NCBI GenBank assembly: GCA_963576565.1
Contig: OY755045.1
Coordinates: forward strand, 43,418,409 to 43,482,408
Source: Aspidapion aeneum
Lineage: Eukaryota; Arthropoda; Insecta; Coleoptera; Brentidae
Direction of reading: 5' to 3'
DNA: 64,000 nt
Below the pieces are notes generated by a model. It worked only from the letters and a program-made list of their open reading frames with translations. It was not told where the DNA came from and did no database searches. The translations under genes and the position numbers were made by a program. Of this stretch, positions 12,000 to 23,624 are shown piece after piece (the stretch's first letter is position 1; every line of letters begins with the position of its first letter).

Positions 12000-12770
12000 A
12001 TCAAATCTTGTGAAGCGTTTTTGACACACTTCCCATTATCCGATTTGGATGAAATTTGGTACACACGTAGTGGTCCCATGACAATACAACATTAAGAAAA
12101 AAATATCCTCCCACCCCTACCGCCAACCCTTCTATAGAAAAATGTGTTTTTGACATACTTCTCGTTATCCGATTTGGATAAAATTTGGTATACACATAGT
12201 GGTCCGATGATAATACAATAATAAGAAAAAAATATCCGACCACCCCTACCCCCACCCCCTTCCATAGAAAAATTTGTTTTTGACACACATCCCGTTATCC
12301 GATTTGGATGATATTTGGTATACATATAGTGATCCGATGACAATACAATATTAAGAAAAAAATATCCTCCCACCTCTACCCCCACCCCCTTTCATAGAAA
12401 AATGAGTTTTTGACACACTTCCCATTATCCGATTTGGATGAAATTTGGTATTCACATAGTGGTCCGATGACAATACAACATTTAAAAAAAATATATCCTC
12501 CCACCCCTACCCCCACCCCCTTCCATAGAAAATGCGTTTTTGACACCCTTCCCATTATCCGATTTGGATGAAATTTAGTATACATATAGTGGTCCGATGA
12601 CAATACAACATTGAAAAAAAAATCCTACCACTCCTACCCCCACCCTCATCTATAGAAAAATGCGTTTTTGACACACTTCCCATTATCCGATTTGGATGAA
12701 ATTTGGTATACATATAGTGATCCGACGACAATACAATATTAAGAAAAAAATATCCTCCCACCTCTATCCC
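12000..12770 (-). repeat. 130-bp tandem repeat, left foldback arm
   Basis: The motif tttttgaca...cccattatccgatttgg recurs with its gaca at 12023, 12152, 12282, 12412, 12542 and 12670, a period of 128-130 bp. Each unit ends in a C-rich stretch (cccacccctacccccaccc) followed by atagaaaaatg. The several long open frames in this array are repeat artefacts. Confidence 0.85.
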
Positions 12771-12776
12771 GGTTGG

Positions 12777-12960
12777 TAAATAAGAAAATCCGCCATTTTG
12801 GGTCCGCCATTTTGATTTTTTTAAGTTTGAGTAAAAAATTTTCGTAAATGACCTCAAACAATGTAATATTTCAAGTTTGAGACAAATCAGTTAATAAATA
12901 AGAAAATCCGCCATTTTGGATCCGTCATTTTGATTTTTGAATCCGCCATTGTTATAATAA
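12777..12960. repeat. Direct repeat in foldback centre
   Basis: taaataagaaaatccgccat occurs at about 12777 and 12893 (116-bp spacing), each followed by tttgg(g/a)tccg. The rest of the centre to 13430 is AT-rich without a gene. Confidence 0.5.
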
Positions 12961-13429
12961 AAAACGTAAATTGTAGTATTACCAGGTTACCAAACACTAC
13001 AACTACCAAGATTCAACAGTCGACTTAATGGATTTAACTTTACTTAACACAAACAAATTTCAAATAAATTAGTAAAAAATTTTTTCACAGTCACAAGCTT
13101 TTATAAAATGCACTAAAAATTAAAAAATAATTTTCTAACATTCTAATATTATCATAATAATAAAAGCGATGGCCGACTGATGGAAATTTTGACGATGTTA
13201 GCATGATAAGATATCCGTATCAATTAAATATCACTATTTGCAAGAATCAATCTAGCAGAAAAATGCAGAGGTAAATAAATAAAGAAGAGTTTATTCTAGA
13301 TTATAATGAAATCGCTGATCGTGAGTTGTTTGCAAACCCATTTTTCTATTGGGGAAAGGAGAGGGTGGGGGTAGAGGTAGAAATATATTTTTTATTTGGG
13401 CTTTAAGTGTGTCATAAACTTTTTATGGA

Positions 13430-14730
13430 AGGGGGTGGGGGGTAGGGGTGGGAGGACATTTTTTCATTATTGTTGTATTGTTATCGGACCACTATATGTA
13501 TACCAAATTTCATCCAAATCGGATAATGGGAAGTGTGTCAAAAACGTATTTTTCTATAGATGAGGGTGGGGGTAGGAGTGGTAGGATTCTTTTTTTCAAT
13601 GTTGTATTGTCATCGGACCACTATATGTATACCAAATTTCATCCAAATCGGATAATGGGAAGGGTGTCAAAAACGCATTTTCTATGGAAGGGGGTGGGGG
13701 TAGGGGTGGGAGGATATTTTTTTCTTATTGTTGTATTATTAGGATATATTTTTTTAAAATGTTTTGTCATCGGACCACTACGTGAATACCAAATTTCATC
13801 CAAATCGGATAATGGGAAGTGTTTCAAAAACTCATTTTTCTATGAAAGGGGGTGTGGGTAGAGGTGGGAGGTTATTTTTTTCTTAATATTTTATTGTCAT
13901 CGAATCACTATATGTATACCAAATTTCATCCAAATCGGATAACGGGATGTGTCTCAAAAACAAATTTTTCTATGGAAGGGTGTGGGGGAAGGGGTGGGAG
14001 GATATTTTTTTCTTATTGTTGTATTATCATTGGACCACTATGTGTATACCAAATTTTATCCAAATCGGATAACGGGAAGTGTATCAAAAACACATTTTTC
14101 TATAGAAGGGGTGGGGGTAGGGGTGGGAGGATATTTTTTTCTTAATGTTGTATTGTCATGGGATCACTACGTGTGTACCAAATTTCATCCAAATCGGATA
14201 ATGGGAAGTGTGGCAAAAACGCATTTTTCTATAGATGAGGGTGGGGGTAGGAGTGGTAGGATTTTTCTTTCAATGTTGTATTGTCATCGGATCACTATAT
14301 GTATGCCAAATTTCGTCCAAATCGGATAATGGGAAGGGTGTCAAAAACGCATTTTCTATGGAAGGGGGTGGGGGTAGGGGTGGGAGGATATTTTTTTTTA
14401 AAATGTTGTATTGTCATCGGACCACTATGTGAATACCAAATTTCATGAGAGTGTGTCAAAAACTCATTTTTCTATGAAAGGGGGTGGGGGAAGAGGTGGG
14501 AGGACATTTTTTTCTTAATATTGTATTGTCATCGAATCACTATACGTATACCAAATTTCATCCAAATCGGATAACGGGATGTGTGTCAAAAACAAATTTT
14601 TCTATGGAAGGGGGTGGGGGTAGGGGTGGGTGGATATTTTTTCTTAATATTGTATTGTCATGGGACCACTACGTGTGTACCAAATTTTATCCAAATCGGA
14701 TAATGGGAAGTGTGTCAAAAACGCTCCACA
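13430..14730 (+). repeat. 130-bp tandem repeat, right foldback arm
   Basis: The reverse complement of the left-arm unit, about 10 copies, with the gtgtcaaaaac word near 13536, 13665, 13820, 13950, 14080, 14210, 14340, 14455, 14585 and 14714. One unit has a roughly 26-bp insertion (near 13740) and one a roughly 15-bp deletion (near 14447). Confidence 0.85.
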
Positions 14731-14873
14731 AGATTTGATAGATAGTTAGACAGAACATCTGAAGCTAAATAAAAGCTTGTAAAAAATTGCGTAAAGAATT
14801 TTTTAAAGATGTTTTTATATAAATAATATATTTTATTTTCCATCTACACATTTTATCAAAAAAATAATTTTAG

Positions 14874-15008
14874 TCCGGCGCCGAGTTGGCCGGCGCCCAG
14901 TTGGCGGCGCCGAGTTGGCCCGGCGCCCAGTTGGCCCGGCGCCCAGTTGGCGGGGCCGAGTTGGCGGCGCCCAGTTGGCGGCGCCGAGTTGGCGGCGCCC
15001 AGTTGTCC
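14874..15008 (-). repeat. GC-rich 14-16-bp array, right end of foldback
   Basis: Nine inverted units matching the left terminal array. Outer-to-inner unit variants differ from the left array only at the second and third units plus one point change, so the two arms are of similar age or have been homogenised. Confidence 0.85.
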
Positions 15009-15159
15009 TAGACCGTGACATACATTATCTAAATTTCAGGCGATTTCATTGAAATCCCTTTGATTACCCATGGCAAATGTCCTCTAATTTGCTGTAGTTA
15101 CTTTATAGTCCTCCCTACTCCCACCCATCTCCCCTCCTGTCATTAACTCTATTCAAAAA

Positions 15160-15700
15160 CCATATTCGCATAATTTTATCAAATATAGAGCGATTTCAAA
15201 AATTCTTTCTGCAGGCGCTGTCAGATTTTACCATTTATTTTACTAGTCCCCCCCCACCCCCCCCCCCCACTCCCTCTCTCCTGCCCGCCATTCTTATTAG
15301 TAATAGTTATAGCTATTATTTTCACACATATAAAATGATTACAAAAGTTTTTTCTGCACACGCTTGAAGACTTTTTTCCAACATCATTTTACTAGTTTCC
15401 CCCTTTCTCTGTTCTCTCCTACCTCCTTATTAGTAATAGTTGTAGCTATACCTTTTAAAAATATAGAGTGATTTCAAAAATTCTTTCTGTACTCGCTTTA
15501 AGACTTTTTTTCCAATTTCATTTTACTAGTTTCCCCCTTCCTCTCCCTCTCTTCTCCCCACCCTCCTTATTCGTAATAGTTTTAGCTATACCTTTCACAA
15601 ATTTAGAGCGATTTCAAAAATTCTTTCGGTACACGCTTTCAGATTTTTTTCGACACCATTTTACTAGTTCCCTCCTCCCTCTCTCCTCCCCACCTTCACT
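15160..15700. repeat. Tandem repeat, ~140-bp unit, 4 copies
   Basis: gatttcaaaaattcttt or a variant recurs at about 15192, 15337, 15470 and 15610. Each is followed by a C/T-rich stretch (ccccc and ctccc runs) and then taatagtt-tagctat. It abuts the large foldback element. Confidence 0.7.
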
Positions 15701-15832
15701 CAATGGAAGGTAACACTGTTCGCGTCCGTAGAAAATCTACACGTACTTTTTGGGTAAGGCTAAATGAATTGTAAATGCATAGTGCTATTTATAAGGCTGA
15801 ATTCTTATTCATAATAAACCTAAAAAATGGGA

Positions 15833-16124
15833 AAAAAATTATAAAAAAATACCCAACTGCTAAATTTACTTGTAACTACTTGTCGCAGTTGGGTACGGAA
15901 TTACCCAATAACCTGATTCCTGAAAATAGAAAACTGTATAATTTCGTAAGTGTGCTTTGGTATCGAAAAAATAACTTATATTTCTTCGATGGCTTTGGGC
16001 ATCAAAACTAAAAGTTGAAGCATGTCGTACATTATAGATATACCTATCAATTTTGTACTCAACTGCCACTAGTACTTACAAGTAAATTTAGCAGTTGGGT
16101 ATTTTTTTTATAAAAAATTTTTTT
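15833..16124. mobile_element. Palindromic MITE-like element
   Basis: Arms of about 48 bp (15833-15880 and 16073-16124) share ataaaaaaatacccaactgc and taaatttacttgtaa in inverted orientation, with a further internal gcagttgggta. No protein is recognisable in the 78-codon open frame inside. Confidence 0.6.
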
Positions 16125-16421
16125 TATTGTTATTTGCAGTCACGGCGCCCGGTTACCGTTATTTTTAAGGTTAGTTTTGTTTTGTTTTTTTTTTAATGCA
16201 GTGGAATTTTTTACTAAAATTCGGTAGTTTGGTTTGTAAAAAGCCATAAATCTAATAAAAATAAATAAACAAATATAAATAATCAAAAAGTTGAAGGTGT
16301 GTGAAACCTCGAAATTAATGTCTTATATTTAATGTTCCAAAATCAATCTTTTTTGCCCTGAATGTTACCGAAACAATTTTATTTTAGTGTTTTGCAAACA
16401 AGCAGCTACTTGGTATAGTTT

Positions 16422-16995
16422 TTAGTTTATTTGTTTATAGATAAAGTTCATTCGCCTTTCTTTTTTATGGCCCCGTAGAGCAACCTCAAAAATCCCACAG
16501 AATTTTAAACAGTCTATTAACCTACTAAGTATATGTCTAATTTTTGTCACATTTTCATTATGTTCGGTAATGTTTTGCCTATAGGCACTATTCAATTGGC
16601 ACCTAATATCAGTCTTGCCTAGCATAGAAAATTCTATGTGGTAATTTAAATGAATACAACTTACTTTGTGTCATTTCACTAAAGTGCTTGATATCACTCA
16701 TTCCCTTTGCCACTCACGCAGGATCACTTCGTGGATTGTTCATAACAAGACAAATAAAGCAAAAAAAAGCATTCCTTTTTTTACAACCGCACAAACAGTT
16801 TTCAACATCGTATAATTTCTTATTAAATTTTCTATTATAAATTTTTTTGGAACAGCCCTGGGCATTACCTGCACTAAAATTAATTGTTAGGTCCGGTCTA
16901 TGTGGCCCTAAAGATTTTATTTGTAATCGAAGTTCATATGTCAACGTATTTAAATTTGCACAGTTAATTATGTAATCGACGGTATTTGTTTCCAT
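16422..16995 (-). pseudogene. hAT-like transposase N-terminal fragment (TTF zinc finger + DUF4371), left arm
   Basis: Read leftward from ATG at 16995 (an upstream in-frame ATG lies at 17043): METNTVDYIINCANL, GPHRPDLTINF, then NCLCGCKKRNAFFCFICLVM, which has the Cys/aromatic pattern of the TTF-type zinc finger that opens many hAT/ZMYM-like transposases. A TGA stands at 16714-16716 where the other arm has Trp. The text continues DIKHFS, then after a 1-nt frameshift near 16659 reads IEFSMLGKTDIRCQLNSAYR, HNENVTKIRHILSRLIDCLK and FEVALRGHKKER. The last blocks are the start of a DUF4371 domain. The RNase H-like catalytic region is absent, so this is a dead fragment. Confidence 0.75.
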
Positions 16996-17273
16996 TTTAT
17001 AATCAAACGATAACAAAAACAGACATTGACACGCGACCGGCAATGCTTTTTACTACTGACATACCCAAAATCAAGACAAACTCATACGTCTTCACTAAGG
17101 ATAGAACCCGCAATACGCAGAAAGGGCAACGAACGTTTTCGCACGATGAATAAGGCCGCCATTAACTAAAACAAAAATTCCTCCCGCCCCCGCGCGAGAA
17201 CACTCACCCATATATCAATTAAAAATACTGTTTGTTGTCTAGTTTTGGGAGGGCACTGCCCTCCCTGTAGCGG

Positions 17274-17784
17274 CCGCCACTGTCCAGTATTAAATTTTTA
17301 ATCTCTACAACAAAGTTCTAGCCACTCTTTCCCCATAATAATTGATTTCGGAAACCTTTGGAAGGTTGCACCTGATAACAAGTGTGTTTGTAAGTATTAA
17401 TGTACTTCTAAAGAGCACAAATAATCCTAAATATTGTTTTTTGTATCTATCGTGTTTTGTAAATTTTGGACATAATGAGCCGGAATACGTCACTCACTGT
17501 TATTGACCCAGCGAGGTTTGGCGAACGTTGCGTTATGGGAAGAAACTAACAATCGTCTGGGTTTATCGCTCTTGATGAAAGGGCTCTAATTTATTAATTC
17601 AGACGATGCCACTCTGGCGCAAGATGGCGGCTAATTAAAGAATAAAAAACTATAATATAGTTTATAAAAACATAAAACCGAAAATGGGCTGAATCAATAG
17701 CTATTATGGTTCCATTAAACACAAGATAAACTCAGACCCCTCTCCCTTTAGGAACATTGTCAAAAAGGCGCCGCGCCGCCATCC
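17274..17784. other. Centre of inverted duplication, no gene seen
   Basis: Contains a GC-rich patch (gtagcggccgccactg) and no recognisable coding sequence. Confidence 0.4.
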
Positions 17785-17829
17785 TTGGACCTTCGACTAT
17801 TTTTTTCTTTAACAGCATTTTATTACTTA

Positions 17830-18000
17830 AAAAGTACTGACTTTTTGAGAAAATATGTAGAAAAAACCCGGTCGTCGAAGAAATCGTGGCTAAAGAATTT
17901 GCGACAGTGGTATGGTGAGACCACGAGCATTCTCTTCAGAAAAGTAGAGATATCGCTGAAGTTGCCAACGTACGTAGAGGATCAATCCATTTTGAACTAT
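17830..18000 (+). pseudogene. LINE C-terminal tail remnant
   Basis: The frame reads TRSSKKSWLKNLRQWYG followed by a TTSILFRK-type block. This resembles the last 40 residues of insect endonuclease-reverse-transcriptase proteins, which end in a (R/K)-x-SWLRNLREW motif and LFR. No RT domain precedes it. The open frame (from 17785) has no other known features. The match is short, so the call is tentative. Confidence 0.5.
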
Positions 18001-18089
18001 GTATGTGAAAATAGTGAATATAGAGACTATGATACAGAATATCAGTGCATGGTAAAAAAACCTTGCAAATTTTGATAGTGATATATAGT

Positions 18090-18990
18090 ATAGCAAGATT
18101 AATAAATTTAGTTCAATTTTTTATGAAAAAAATATGTTAAATAAAAAAAGCTTTAAGCTAATTACATACACACTATCTCAAAATATCAATTTTTGAGCAA
18201 ATAACTGCTTAAGAGTAAAAAAACGATATGCGACATTATTTTTGGAGGCGACTATACTATCTCCAGAATGCACAGTATATTAAAATCACATTTTTTAAAC
18301 GCTAGTTGATATTTCCTAACTTTCAGCATTAATTTGTCAAAATTACAACCATAAAATAATTTCGATCGTTCAGAACCGACAAGCTGACCACCGTGTGAAG
18401 TGGCGTTTAGTACCTACTACTTAATTTTCAAAAAACCCCGTAACAGTGTTTTAGCTTGTCCATCTTGAGAACTTCCCCTTTTAAAAGATTTATATCTTTT
18501 TTGCCTTTTCGTTTTAAGAGGCTCTCGGTAAAACTAGCCAAGCACTTCCGGGTTTCGTTTTCCAAAGATAATGTCACTTTCTGCTAATCGATTTATATCA
18601 TTGCTTTTTGGTCAGCAGAAAAAAGGTTTCTTTTAAATTTGTAAGACTGTCAAAAACTTTCAACCTTAACCAAGCTTTAATTTTACCTTCTCCCTAGTTT
18701 GGAATTATTGTTTATTAGTCCACAGCACACCGGTCTATTCCTAACGTGTATAAGTTCATAGTTTCGTAAATTTTCGTAAATTCATTTTGCTGAGAAGCCC
18801 AACCTTTTCCTCTACGAAAATTCTTGAAAGTAATTCCTGACAGAGTGTGCAGGTGCCAAATGTCAATTTAGTGGCTGTAAAAAATACAATTACTAGTAGC
18901 AATTAATGTTTTACTTAGATTGAAAGGTTTTCTGATATCAAACATGAAAAAACGTTTGCCCTACAAATAAGATGCTTAGTAAGAGTAAAA
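18090..18990. other. No feature recognised
   Basis: AT-rich spacer inside the inverted duplication. No gene, repeat end or RNA was seen. Confidence 0.4.
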
Positions 18991-19411
18991 AATTATAAGC
19001 AGTGCCCTTCCAAAACTAGACAACAAACAGTATTTTTTATTGACTTATTTAAAAAAGTTAAATCTTCCCTTACGACTTCTGTTTTTTAGTCTGTCGTTAA
19101 CAAAAGGCGATTAATTGGGTAAACTTTTTTAGCGCAAATAATTACAAGCCGGCAGCACCGCGCAGGACAAGATTTCATTTTGACCTGTTTTTCAGCGCAA
19201 TATGGGTGGCTGTTCTCGCGCGGGGACGGGAGGAATGTGTGCTTTAGTTATACATCGGCCATATTCATCATGCGAAAACGTTCGTTGCCCTTCCTGCGTG
19301 TTGCCGGTTCTATCCTTAGTGAAGACGTAAGTTTGTTTTGATTTGGGGTAGGTCAGTAGTTAAAAGCCTTGCCAACCGCGTGTCCATTGTGTGTTTTTGT
19401 TTGTTTTCAAA

Positions 19412-20640
19412 ATGGAAATAAATACCATCGATTATATAATTAACTGTGCAAATTTAAATACGTTGACATATGAACTTCGATTTTTAGGGCCACATAGACC
19501 GGACCTAAAAATTCTAAAAATTAACCAAAATTTTAGTGCAAGTAATAAAAAATTATACGATGCTGAAAACTGGTTGTGCGGTTCTGAAAAACGAAAAGCT
19601 TTTGTTTGATTTATTTGCCTTATTATGAACAATCCACGAAGTGATCCTGCGTGGGTGGCAAAGGGAATGTGTGATATCAAGCACTTTAGTAAAAAGTTAA
19701 AGACACAAAGTAAGTGCTTGACAATACCTAACTGTATGCCTGTATATTTTGGTGTGTGAGTTGAGTATGTATGAATACATAAGTCCTGCACGCATGTATG
19801 TACTATAAATATTTTTTACGCACAGAAAAAAACAAATATTCATAAAAAAACAGCCAACTTCTATTTAAACAGCGTGTGTGTGTGTGAGTTGAGTTTTATG
19901 GCATGGAACTCGCCAACTGGCCAGCATCTCTCTTTATAATTAGATTTATTTTCATAATCGTTTATTATATTTCCTAAATCTTGTTACCTTTCTTTGTCTA
20001 AGTCCCACTTTATTCATTCTCTTATCAACACAAATTAAAAAAAAGTGATTTTAAATAATTCAATTTTATAAGGTAAATACAGCCAATATTATTTTAAGAA
20101 AAAAAACTTAAGGTATCTACCTAAATGTATTCTATAAGTTAATTTTCATACTGAAATTTATTATTTTATTTTTCATACTGTTTCTTTGATTTTAGTTTTT
20201 AATAGAATAAAGAAAATATTTTTAATTTAGTGCTCACAGAACGAATGAAAAACTCTACATGAGCTTTTACTTAGTAGGTCAAATGTAGAAACGGGTGTTC
20301 TTTATATCGACAGACAAGCACACTTAGTGCTTAAGTTGTTCTAAAATTCACCTAGTTATCGCTCCCCTCTTTTTCCTAGGATAAGCACATTATAATGTAA
20401 ATATCTTTTTGTACTAATAAATAAATGAAATGAAATGCTACTTTATATGCTAGGCAAAACTAATATTAGGTGCCAATTGAATAGTGCCTATAGGCAAAAC
20501 ATTACCGAACATAATGAAAATGTGGCAAAAAATAGACATATACTTAGTGGTTAATAGACTGTTTAATATTCTGTGGGATTTTTGAGTCTGAAACTAATGC
20601 GAATCCGAGCACTTTGCGCATGTAAAAGAAGAGGAATAGA
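19412..20640 (+). pseudogene. hAT-like transposase N-terminal fragment, right arm
   Basis: Starts MEINTIDYIINCANL at 19412 and follows the left-arm protein. The zinc finger is damaged: NWLCGSEKRKAF shows a Cys-to-Ser change, and a stop follows. Downstream frames continue MNNPRSDPAWVAKG, DIKHFSKKLKTQSKC, then are cut by a roughly 720-bp insertion (19721-20440). After it comes TNIRCQLNSAYRQN and HNENV, then stops. There are no catalytic domains. The Trp retained here shows that the left-arm TGA is a derived mutation. Confidence 0.7.
19721..20440. mobile_element. Retroposed insertion with (AATG/GAAAT)-rich tail
   Basis: Absent from the left arm. It contains two gtgtgagttgag words (near 19754 and 19880) and ends with ctaataaataaatgaaatga, the kind of simple A-rich tail seen at 3' ends of insect non-LTR elements or SINEs. 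About 25 bp of transposase sequence are lost at the site. No protein was recognised in it. Confidence 0.5.
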
Positions 20641-20720
20641 ATTTATCTATAGGCAACAAATAAACTAACAACTACACCAAGTAGCCGCTGGTTTGTAAAC
20701 TGCTAAAATAAAATTGTGTA

Positions 20721-22095
20721 AGTAAGCTTTTTATCTCCTTTTCCATGCAATATAAATTTCTCCCCCCCCCCCATTTATAACGTCACCAGCCACCACTGAT
20801 TAAAAGTAACCGGCATATTCTTTTTATGTGGCTTAAAAGTGTGTTTAAAAGTAAATGGTAACATTGTCCTACATATTATATGCTTGGTTTAATCAATCTG
20901 GCGCTCGAAAGATATCGGCGCCTGCGCACTCTCTTAGGAAATAGTTTCAAGAATTGTCACAGACCTTTTGCATGTCACTTTTCACATTATCCTTTATTTG
21001 AAGCATGCGCAGTTACCTGGTTTACTAAGGGAAAATGTTTGACCTTACTTGTGGCCGAATAACGTAGACTTGAATTCCTTTATATAGATATGTGTTGCCG
21101 CGCATATATAACGTTATGACAAAATGTAATGTAAATTTAAAATAATTTTCATACCAAACAATTATTTCAAAAGCTACCGATGCGGGGTAATCGGCCGATT
21201 TAATTTTAGACCAATTATTATTGAAACCTATTTTTTATAAAAACGGGTAGATATGTGTTGTTTGGCAACAGTGTTCACCAACTAACAAATGTTTAAAAAA
21301 AAGAAGAAGCACACAGAACACCGACCTAATCCTATTTTTTCCTGGCTGTTTTTCACTGGTATTGGTTTTTGTTTTGTTTTTCCCTAGTCGGAACTTTTTA
21401 ATTAAAGTTTCCATCAGAACAAAAACAGGCTTTTGACAGATAAATAAAGGATAACAAATAACGCAAATAAAAGTTGTGTCTGCAAAAGGTCAAAATTGGA
21501 CTTATAAATATCAAGTGACATCTGTCGTTTAACGTCGCATTAATAAAGGATAGAGTTAGCTAATAGAGTGGGTGCTAAAGGTCCCTATTTACAAAAATCT
21601 ACTCATCACTTAAAAAATATTCCGGTGTACTTTGGACTATATGTATAGTTCCAGTATTAAAAATTGGCGCCAGCAGGCACGTACAGTCATCCATAAGACC
21701 TAGGCGAACTGAACGTTGAGATGAGAGAACGTTTGTAAAAATAATTTTTTTTATTAATTCGTGAAAACTACGTTACTCTAGCTGATGTCGTTTATGAGAT
21801 ATACAGTGTACTACGGTTATAACGTACCCTCAAGGGACCAGAAAATATGTACTTTATAAGCGGACGTACGTTCTAGCCCACTTTTATAACGTCCTCTCAA
21901 AATTACCTAGACTACTCGTCTGAAAAGTCTAGAAATTTTTAGGGCTTTAAAAACTGATTGTGATTTTTCATATTTGGACATTTAACAAGTGGACAAGTAT
22001 AAAAAAGAGCTGGAAATATTTGGAATTACGCTACTTGTTCAAAATTTAGGGTAGGCTTTGGGCTATAGATTTAAATTAATTATTATTACCATGAA
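20721..22095. other. No feature recognised
   Basis: AT-rich DNA. A run of ten C at 20763 and short open frames are all that stands out. Confidence 0.4.
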
Positions 22096-22099
22096 TGTA

Positions 22100-23620
22100 C
22101 AGCGTGTCCCATTTTCGATGGGATTAAATGGGAAACTCGGTTATTATTAAAGATATCGATTTTCTGATTGCACCTTACCGTGCTCTTTTTTGGAGCCCTT
22201 AAAAACGGTGTAATCAGATTTTTGCTATACCCCGTGGTTTCGCTAATACAGGGAGTTTTTGAAAAAATTGCATTTTAGTTAATTCCTTGTATCTCGCTTA
22301 TTTTGCAAGATATTTTTATTCTGTAAAAACCTTTCTATGGCAACTTTTTTAGAGCAAAATAATGACGTCAATTTTTTAAAATATTGTTTAGTTTTTGAGA
22401 TATGATATTTATCATAAAAAAATTAAATACGGACCTGGATTTTTTTTATTACTATTTTGATTGGTTCCATGCTATTATTACCTTAAAATGATAAAACTTT
22501 AATATTTTTTTGATTTAAGGTTAAAAAAAACTATTTAATATTTGAAAAAAAAATTATAGTCCGAACCTGGAAATTTCCAAGGTAATTATAAATTAACAAT
22601 TGCAAGACACACTAGTTGAACGATTTTTAGTTTATCTGTTTTAAAATGATAATTAAAAAATTTATAAATAAAGTAAAAAACGTTAAAAAGTTACAAAAAT
22701 AATATCATACTAATTATTTGATGGTAGCACTGCAGGTCGTGAAATATACAAAACAAAAGCGTGGAATTGACATTGTCATTTTGGGCTTTTATGATTAATA
22801 TTAATTATTTTAAACTGGCTAGAAATCGCCCATATCCAGATTTTGAAAAATGTGATATGTTTGACTGCTTTATTCAAGCAACAAAATCCCAATATTTAAA
22901 TGGCAGAAATATTTTTATGTAAAATGCGTTAAGAAAAATTACTCAAAAATGCCAACAATGTCTTGCACATAATGGTAATCAGAAAATTTAGTTATTTTTT
23001 GTAATTTGTTTTTTTTGTATTTTTCGTAGACTTTGTTTCAAATAAATCTGTAAATTAACTTAAAACCATTTTAATATGCTAAGTATCAAAACAGTTAAAC
23101 TAAAAATTGCTTAACTAGCTATTTTTAATTTATATTTATGTTGGAAATATCCAGGTTCGGACTAATTTTTTTTTTAAATATTAAATTTTTTTTTTTGCCT
23201 TAAAACAAAATTTTTTTAATTTTTATTATTTTATGATAATACTAGCATGAAACCAATCAAAATAGTAATAAAAAAAATCCAGGTCCGTATTTAATTTTTT
23301 TATGATAAATGCCATATCTCAAAAACTAAACAATATTTTAAAAAGTTGACAACGTCATTATTTTCTTCTAAAAAAGTTGCCATGAAAAGGTTTTTACAGA
23401 ATTAAAATATCTCGCAAAATAAGCGAGATACAAGGGATTATTAATAATACAATTTTTTCAAAAACTCCCTGTATTAGCGAAACTACGGGGTATAGCAAAA
23501 ATCTGATTACGCCATTTTTAAGGGCTCAAAAAAAGAGCACGGTAAGGTGCAATCAGAAAATCAATATCTTTAATAATAATCGAGTTTCCCATTTAATCCC
23601 ATCGAAAATGGGACACGCTG
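22100..23620. mobile_element. TA-flanked palindromic element (mariner/Tc1-like MITE?)
   Basis: The outermost 505 bp on each side (22100-22605, 23115-23620) are long, highly similar reverse complements. They share cagcgtgtccca, gatgggattaaatggg, taatcagatttttgctat, ataagcgagatacaa and aatccaggtcc. The ends sit directly next to TA dinucleotides (22098-22099 and 23621-23622), fitting a Tc1/mariner-type TA target duplication. The centre is AT-rich and noncoding. The ends resemble a repeat class widespread in insect genomes (acagggtgtccc-type ends). No transposase is present, so it is non-autonomous. Confidence 0.75.
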
Positions 23621-23624
23621 TACA

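Larger units (their letters stand above)
11321..15014. mobile_element. Large foldback element with tandem-repeat arms
   Basis: A 3.7-kb inverted-repeat element. From each end inward it holds (1) nine 14-16-bp GC-rich units of the form gccaactgggcgcc (11331-11465; mirrored 14874-15008), (2) a roughly 110-bp unique arm segment (atgtgtagatg, gaacatctgaagc), and (3) a tandem array of a 130-bp unit, about 6 copies on the left (12000-12770) and about 10 on the right (13430-14730). The centre (12770-13430) is AT-rich. The terminal words are taggacaactgg and its complement. A 10-bp direct repeat, gtgacataca, lies just outside at 11311-11320 and 15015-15024 and is a plausible target duplication. This architecture matches Drosophila FB-type (MULE-related) foldback elements. 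No transposase is encoded. Confidence 0.85.
16370..20720. mobile_element. Inverted head-to-head duplication of hAT-like transposase 5' region
   Basis: The left arm 16370-17270 and right arm about 18990-20720 are reverse complements. The matching blocks include the promoter side (gcgaaaacgttcg, ggcactgccctccc-type and gacaacaaacagtattttt words) and a coding part. Each arm encodes the same N-terminal transposase fragment, transcribed outward. The middle (17270-18990) is not shared between arms. Either this is a foldback element that captured a transposase piece, or two partial hAT copies joined head to head. Neither arm carries a catalytic core. Confidence 0.7.

Noticed and set aside
12001..14738. 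Overlapping 60-140-codon open frames on both arms
   Set aside because: All are readings of the 130-bp tandem unit in different frames. The same text appears repeatedly and no frame is kept across units.
15775..16011. 78-codon open frame as a gene
   Set aside because: It lies across the left arm of a palindromic MITE and matches no known family.
16619..16664. A 46-nt intron with GT...AG in the hAT-like fragment
   Set aside because: The segment reads IEFSM in frame with the downstream protein once a 1-nt shift is allowed, so it is coding sequence with a frameshift. The matching gap in the right arm is an insertion, not a longer intron.
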